Below the pieces are notes generated by a model. The model was not told the DNA's origin. It was given only the letters and a program-made list of their open reading frames with translations, and did no database searches. Positions 61,657-64,000 of a stretch of DNA of 64,000 bases are shown in pieces (the stretch's first letter is position 1; each line of letters begins with the position of its first letter). The stretch is from Actinacidiphila alni (GTDB lineage Bacteria > Actinomycetota > Actinomycetes > Streptomycetales > Streptomycetaceae): NCBI RefSeq assembly GCF_900112845.1, contig NZ_FONG01000004.1, positions 248,001 through 312,000 on the forward strand, read 5' to 3'. A program made the translations under genes and the position numbers.

Positions 61657-62811
61657 TCACCGCTGTGTCCTTCCGCCGGCCCCGCGCGTGTCCGACCGCG
61701 CTGCCGGCACGACCTGTTCCGTTCGCGACACGGCCTGTTCCGCACCTGACGCGTCCTGCTGCGTTCCCGACGCTACCGCCAGCAGCCGGGCCGCCTTCAA
61801 CTCGGTCTCGGCCCACTCCCCCTCCGGGTCCGAGCCCCAGGTGATCCCTGCCCCGGTGCCGAACCGCAGCACAGGGCGGCCGGAATCGGTGCGGTCGATC
61901 CAGAACGTCCGGATGCCGACGGCCAGTTCGCCGGTCCGCCGGTCCGCGTCGACCCAGCCGATGCCGCCGCAGTACGGGCCGCGCGGGGCGGTCTCCAGTT
62001 CGCCGATGACCCGCAGCGCGCTGGACTTGGGCGCGCCGGTGACCGAGCCGGGCGGGAAGGCGGCGGCGAAGAGCTCGGGCCAGCCGGCGCCGGGGCGCAG
62101 TTCGCCGCGGACGGTGGAGACCAGGTGCACCAGGCCCGGGTGCGGTTCGAGGGCGCACAGCGCGGGCACGGTCACCGAGCCGGTGGCGCAGACCCGGCCG
62201 AGGTCGTTGCGCACCAGGTCGACGATCATCACGTTCTCGGCGTGGTCCTTGGGCAGCATCTCCTCGGCCGTACGGGCGGTGCCCTTGATCGGCCCGGATT
62301 CGACGGTGCTCCCGTCCCGGCGCAGGAACAGCTCGGGCGAGGCGGTGGCGATCTCGACGCCGTGCGCGGGCAGCCGGATCGTTCCCGCGTACGGGGCGGG
62401 GTTGCCGCGGGCCAGGACGGCGGCGAGGGCATCGATGTCGGGGCCGCCGTGTCCGTCGTCGGCCGGGAGCGGCGCGGTCAGGACGCGGCAGAGGTTCACC
62501 TGGTAGACCTCGCCGGTCGCGATGCGCTCGCGGACGGCGCGCACCCCGGCGACATAGGCGGCGCGGTCCAGGGACGAGGTCCAGGCGGCCGGGTCGGGGC
62601 CGCGCCAGGCGCGGGCCGCGGCGGCCGCGCCCGGGCCGGTGCGGCGGTCGGGGCGGACGTCGCCGAAGCGGGCGCAGACCGTACGGCCCTCGAAGTCGGC
62701 GGCGACCGCCCAGAAGCCCGAGGAGTCGAGCGCGCTCAGGTCCGCGGTGACATCCCGCAGGTCGGAGGCGACAAGGCCGCCGAAACGGGCCATGGGGGCG
62801 AGGTCACGCAC
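61657..62811 (-). CDS. pabB: Aminodeoxychorismate synthase component I
   Basis: The 384-residue chorismate-binding enzyme makes aminodeoxychorismate from chorismate and ammonia. The catalytic motif reads PIKGTART with the PabB-type lysine (TrpE has Ala there); NDLGRVC, AFPPGSVTGAPK and RFGTGAGITWGSDP follow. A glutaminase partner (PabA) is not next to it. GTG at 62811 has AGGGAAG. pabC starts 16 bases downstream. The last 40 residues are variable. Confidence 0.9.
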   Translation of the reverse strand: MRDLAPMARFGGLVASDLRDVTADLSALDSSGFWAVAADFEGRTVCARFGDVRPDRRTGPGAAAAARAWRGPDPAAWTSSLDRAAYVAGVRAVRERIATGEVYQVNLCRVLTAPLPADDGHGGPDIDALAAVLARGNPAPYAGTIRLPAHGVEIATASPELFLRRDGSTVESGPIKGTARTAEEMLPKDHAENVMIVDLVRNDLGRVCATGSVTVPALCALEPHPGLVHLVSTVRGELRPGAGWPELFAAAFPPGSVTGAPKSSALRVIGELETAPRGPYCGGIGWVDADRRTGELAVGIRTFWIDRTDSGRPVLRFGTGAGITWGSDPEGEWAETELKAARLLAVASGTQQDASGAEQAVSRTEQVVPAARSDTRGAGGRTQR

Positions 62812-62998
62812 GGGGCTTCCCTGGTGGACGGCGAGAGGTGCGGTCGAGTCTAGGCGCGGGGGCGCGTCGGCGCCGTGCCGGTCATCCGCCGGTCATTGGC
62901 CCGGCACGCTGCGGAAACCGGTTTTTGAGCTTGACCGGGAATCCGCTAGAGTTCAACACGTCGCCGGGACACGTCAGTGCCCCGGAGCTACGGCGCCT

Positions 62999-63071
62999 GC
63001 GGACGTGGCTCAGTTGGTAGAGCATCACCTTGCCAAGGTGAGGGTCGCGAGTTCGAATCTCGTCGTCCGCT
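62999..63071 (+). tRNA. tRNA-Gly(GCC)
   Basis: The cloverleaf is complete: acceptor GCGGACG/CGTCCGC, D-arm GGCTCAGTTGGTAGAGC, anticodon loop TTGCCAA (GCC), T-arm GCGAGTTCGAATCTCGT. CCA is not encoded. It is the first of five tRNA genes in a row. Confidence 0.97.
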
Positions 63072-63106
63072 CGACGTGGGGGATCTTCCCGAACCCCCGC
63101 TGTGTT

Positions 63107-63177
63107 GGTGGAGTGGCCGAGAGGCGAGGCAACGGCCTGCAAAGCCGTCTACACGGGTTCAAATCCCGTCTCCACCT
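63107..63177 (+). tRNA. tRNA-Cys(GCA)
   Basis: Acceptor GGTGGAG/CTCCACC, anticodon loop CTGCAAA (GCA), T-arm ACGGGTTCAAATCCCGT. Unlike its neighbours it is followed by an encoded CCA (63178-63180). Confidence 0.96.
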
Positions 63178-63181
63178 CCAA

Positions 63182-63253
63182 GGACGATTAGCTCAGCGGG
63201 AGAGCGCTTCCCTGACACGGAAGAGGTCACTGGTTCAATCCCAGTATCGTCCA
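63182..63253 (+). tRNA. tRNA-Val(GAC), copy 1
   Basis: Acceptor GGACGAT/ATCGTCC, anticodon stem CTTCC/GGAAG with loop CTGACAC (GAC, reads GUC and GUU), T-arm CTGGTTCAATCCCAG. It starts one base after the CCA of tRNA-Cys. Confidence 0.96.
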
Positions 63254-63286
63254 CTGGACCCGACAGGGTTCTGGAGTAGGAATCCC

Positions 63287-63358
63287 GCGCGATTAGCTCA
63301 GCGGGAGAGCGCTTCCCTGACACGGAAGAGGTCACTGGTTCAATCCCAGTATCGCGCA
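63287..63358 (+). tRNA. tRNA-Val(GAC), copy 2 with changed acceptor stem
   Basis: Same body as copy 1, but the acceptor is GCGCGAT/ATCGCGC: both strands changed together and still pair. Confidence 0.96.
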
Positions 63359-63378
63359 CGCGTCACCCGCACGACCGA

Positions 63379-63450
63379 GGACGATTAGCTCAGCGGGAGA
63401 GCACTTCCCTGACACGGAAGGGGTCACTGGTTCAATCCCAGTATCGTCCA
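63379..63450 (+). tRNA. tRNA-Val(GAC), copy 3
   Basis: Acceptor GGACGAT/ATCGTCC as in copy 1. It differs slightly in the D-arm/variable region (AGAGCAC and GAAGGGGTC). Confidence 0.96.
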
Positions 63451-63461
63451 CGCGCAGCACA

Positions 63462-63497
63462 CCGAGGGCCGGAAGCCGATGGGCTTCCGGCCCTCGG
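63462..63497 (+). terminator. Terminator after the tRNA array
   Basis: A perfect 16-bp stem (63462-63477 with 63482-63497) with a GATG loop ends the five-tRNA transcript; it may also serve the converging zinc-ribbon gene. Confidence 0.9.
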
Positions 63498-63533
63498 CCG
63501 TTGTGGGCGCCCGCTGTCCGCGGGCGCCTGCCG

Positions 63534-63836
63534 TCAGGACGAGAAGAGCATGTGCGCGAAACCGCGGTGACCGTGCCCGCCGTAGTGGCCGCCGTGCTGC
63601 GGGGCGCCCCAGGCCGGGCCGGGCGGCTGCGGGTACGCCTGCTGCTGCGGATAGGCGGGCGGCGCCGGGTACGCCTGCGGGGGCGGGGCCTGCTGGCTCC
63701 ACGTGCCCTCCAGTCGCGTCAGCGTCTCCAGTTCGCCGTAGTCGAGGAAGATGCCGCGGCAGTTGCCGCACTGCTCGATCTGGACGCCGTTGCGGTTGTA
63801 CGTCTGCATGTGGCCATGACACTTGGGGCAGACCAT
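63534..63836 (-). CDS. TFIIB-type zinc-ribbon protein
   Basis: A 100-residue protein. The N-terminal zinc ribbon has C3-P-K-C6 and C23-G-N-C26 (IEQCGNCRGIFLDYGEL), the zf-TFIIB pattern. The rest is Gln/Pro/Tyr/Ala-rich (AYPQQQAYPQPP) with a His/Gly end. Function is unknown. ATG at 63836 follows AGGAG at some distance. Confidence 0.85.
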   Translation of the reverse strand: MVCPKCHGHMQTYNRNGVQIEQCGNCRGIFLDYGELETLTRLEGTWSQQAPPPQAYPAPPAYPQQQAYPQPPGPAWGAPQHGGHYGGHGHRGFAHMLFSS

Positions 63837-63869
63837 GGTCGATTCAACTCCTCGCGGTGTTCGGTCCGG

Positions 63870-64000
63870 TCACCCTAGTGCGGCGATCCGGCCGCAGGCG
63901 GTGACGAGTTCGGATTCGGCCTCGTCCAACTCCCGGCCGGTCAGGGCGGCTTTGGCGACGGCGAGCGCGGCGGTCTGCACGGCGAGCGCCCTGGCGGGGA
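63870..64000 (-). CDS. 3' end of a gene cut by the window edge
   Basis: On the minus strand an open frame enters from the window end and stops with TGA at 63870-63872. About 43 residues are visible: ALAVQTAALAVAKAAL, then GRELDEAESELVTACGRIAALG. It is helical and Ala-rich. The product cannot be named from this piece. Confidence 0.55.
   Translation of the reverse strand, partial: PARALAVQTAALAVAKAALTGRELDEAESELVTACGRIAALG

Noticed and set aside
62639..63388. Plus-strand frame covering pabB promoter and tRNA genes
   Set aside because: The repeated RLAQRESASLTRKRSLVQSQ peptides are translations of the tRNA-Val genes, not protein.

Overview
The window is high-GC actinobacterial DNA and almost certainly comes from Streptomyces or a very close relative. 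It carries the developmental genes bldD (complete, with the cyclic-di-GMP-binding Arg/Asp motifs) and ssgB, it uses many GTG starts (plus likely TTG starts at aroC and relA), and its gene order follows the known actinobacterial core order (nusB-efp-pepP-aroQBKC-aroE-mltG-ruvX-alaS ... hisS-MBL-ppi-relA-apt-secFD-yajC-ruvBAC-yebC-pdxTS ... pimA-acyltransferase-pgsA-HIT-thrS). Most of it is housekeeping chromosome. I see no phage, IS element, CRISPR array or rRNA operon.

Layout. (1) 1-5.8 kb: bldD, a decayed 3' fragment of an EF-G/tetracycline-ribosomal-protection-type gene, a PLP-dependent decarboxylase-like gene, then nusB, efp, a peptidase-like M24 gene and a P-loop protein. (2) 5.9-16.1 kb, all on the minus strand: the shikimate genes aroQ, aroB, aroK and aroC, joined by 4-nt overlaps, then aroE, mltG, ruvX, alaS and two small membrane proteins. 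(3) 16.3-21.4 kb: an NB-ARC/TPR ATPase, rpsD, an iron-box-controlled DUF2470 gene, and rarA. (4) 21.4-26.8 kb: an accessory catabolic island of a gamma-glutamyl hydrolase, a GntR repressor, a glutamine-synthetase-like gamma-glutamyl ligase, an aldehyde dehydrogenase and an SDR dehydrogenase. Its content fits gamma-glutamylation-based ethanolamine (or polyamine) use. (5) 27-48 kb: VKOR, hisS, a metallo-hydrolase, a membrane cyclophilin, a DUF349 protein, relA, apt, secF, secD, yajC, ruvB, ruvA, ruvC, yebC, pdxT, pdxS, a LemA-like protein and the phosphatidylinositol-mannoside genes pimA, acyltransferase and pgsA. (6) 48-55 kb: an EF-G-like GTPase with degenerate nucleotide motifs and a large membrane protein, both plus-strand inside an otherwise minus-strand block, then a HIT protein and thrS. 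(7) 55-64 kb: two identical tRNA-Val(CAC) genes around an SRPBCC gene, a PGPGW membrane protein, ssgB, a CGNR zinc-finger regulator, small membrane proteins, a DsbA-like protein, a double-GNAT protein, pabC-pabB, and an array of tRNA-Gly, tRNA-Cys and three tRNA-Val(GAC).

How the parts fit. The aro genes make chorismate and pabB/pabC divert it to p-aminobenzoate. pgsA, the acyltransferase and pimA make and modify phosphatidylinositol mannosides. ruvCAB, rarA and ruvX handle recombination. relA and apt touch nucleotide alarmone and purine salvage. secD, secF and yajC assist export. Regulation readable in the DNA includes a 19-bp iron box upstream of the DUF2470 gene, a dyad in the promoter region between the GntR gene and the gamma-glutamyl ligase gene, a 9-bp dyad upstream of ssgB, and many strong GC hairpins at operon ends.

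The most unusual observations are the decayed translation-factor fragment beside bldD, the altered metal-ligand set of the M24 protein, the iron box between rpsD and the DUF2470 gene, the EF-G-like protein without a normal G4 motif, and four unrelated short tandem repeats (10, 12, 14 and 17 bp units) in intergenic gaps, two of which run across stop codons. I found no clearly new multi-gene system; the catabolic island at 21.4-26.8 kb is the nearest candidate but resembles a described Streptomyces pathway.
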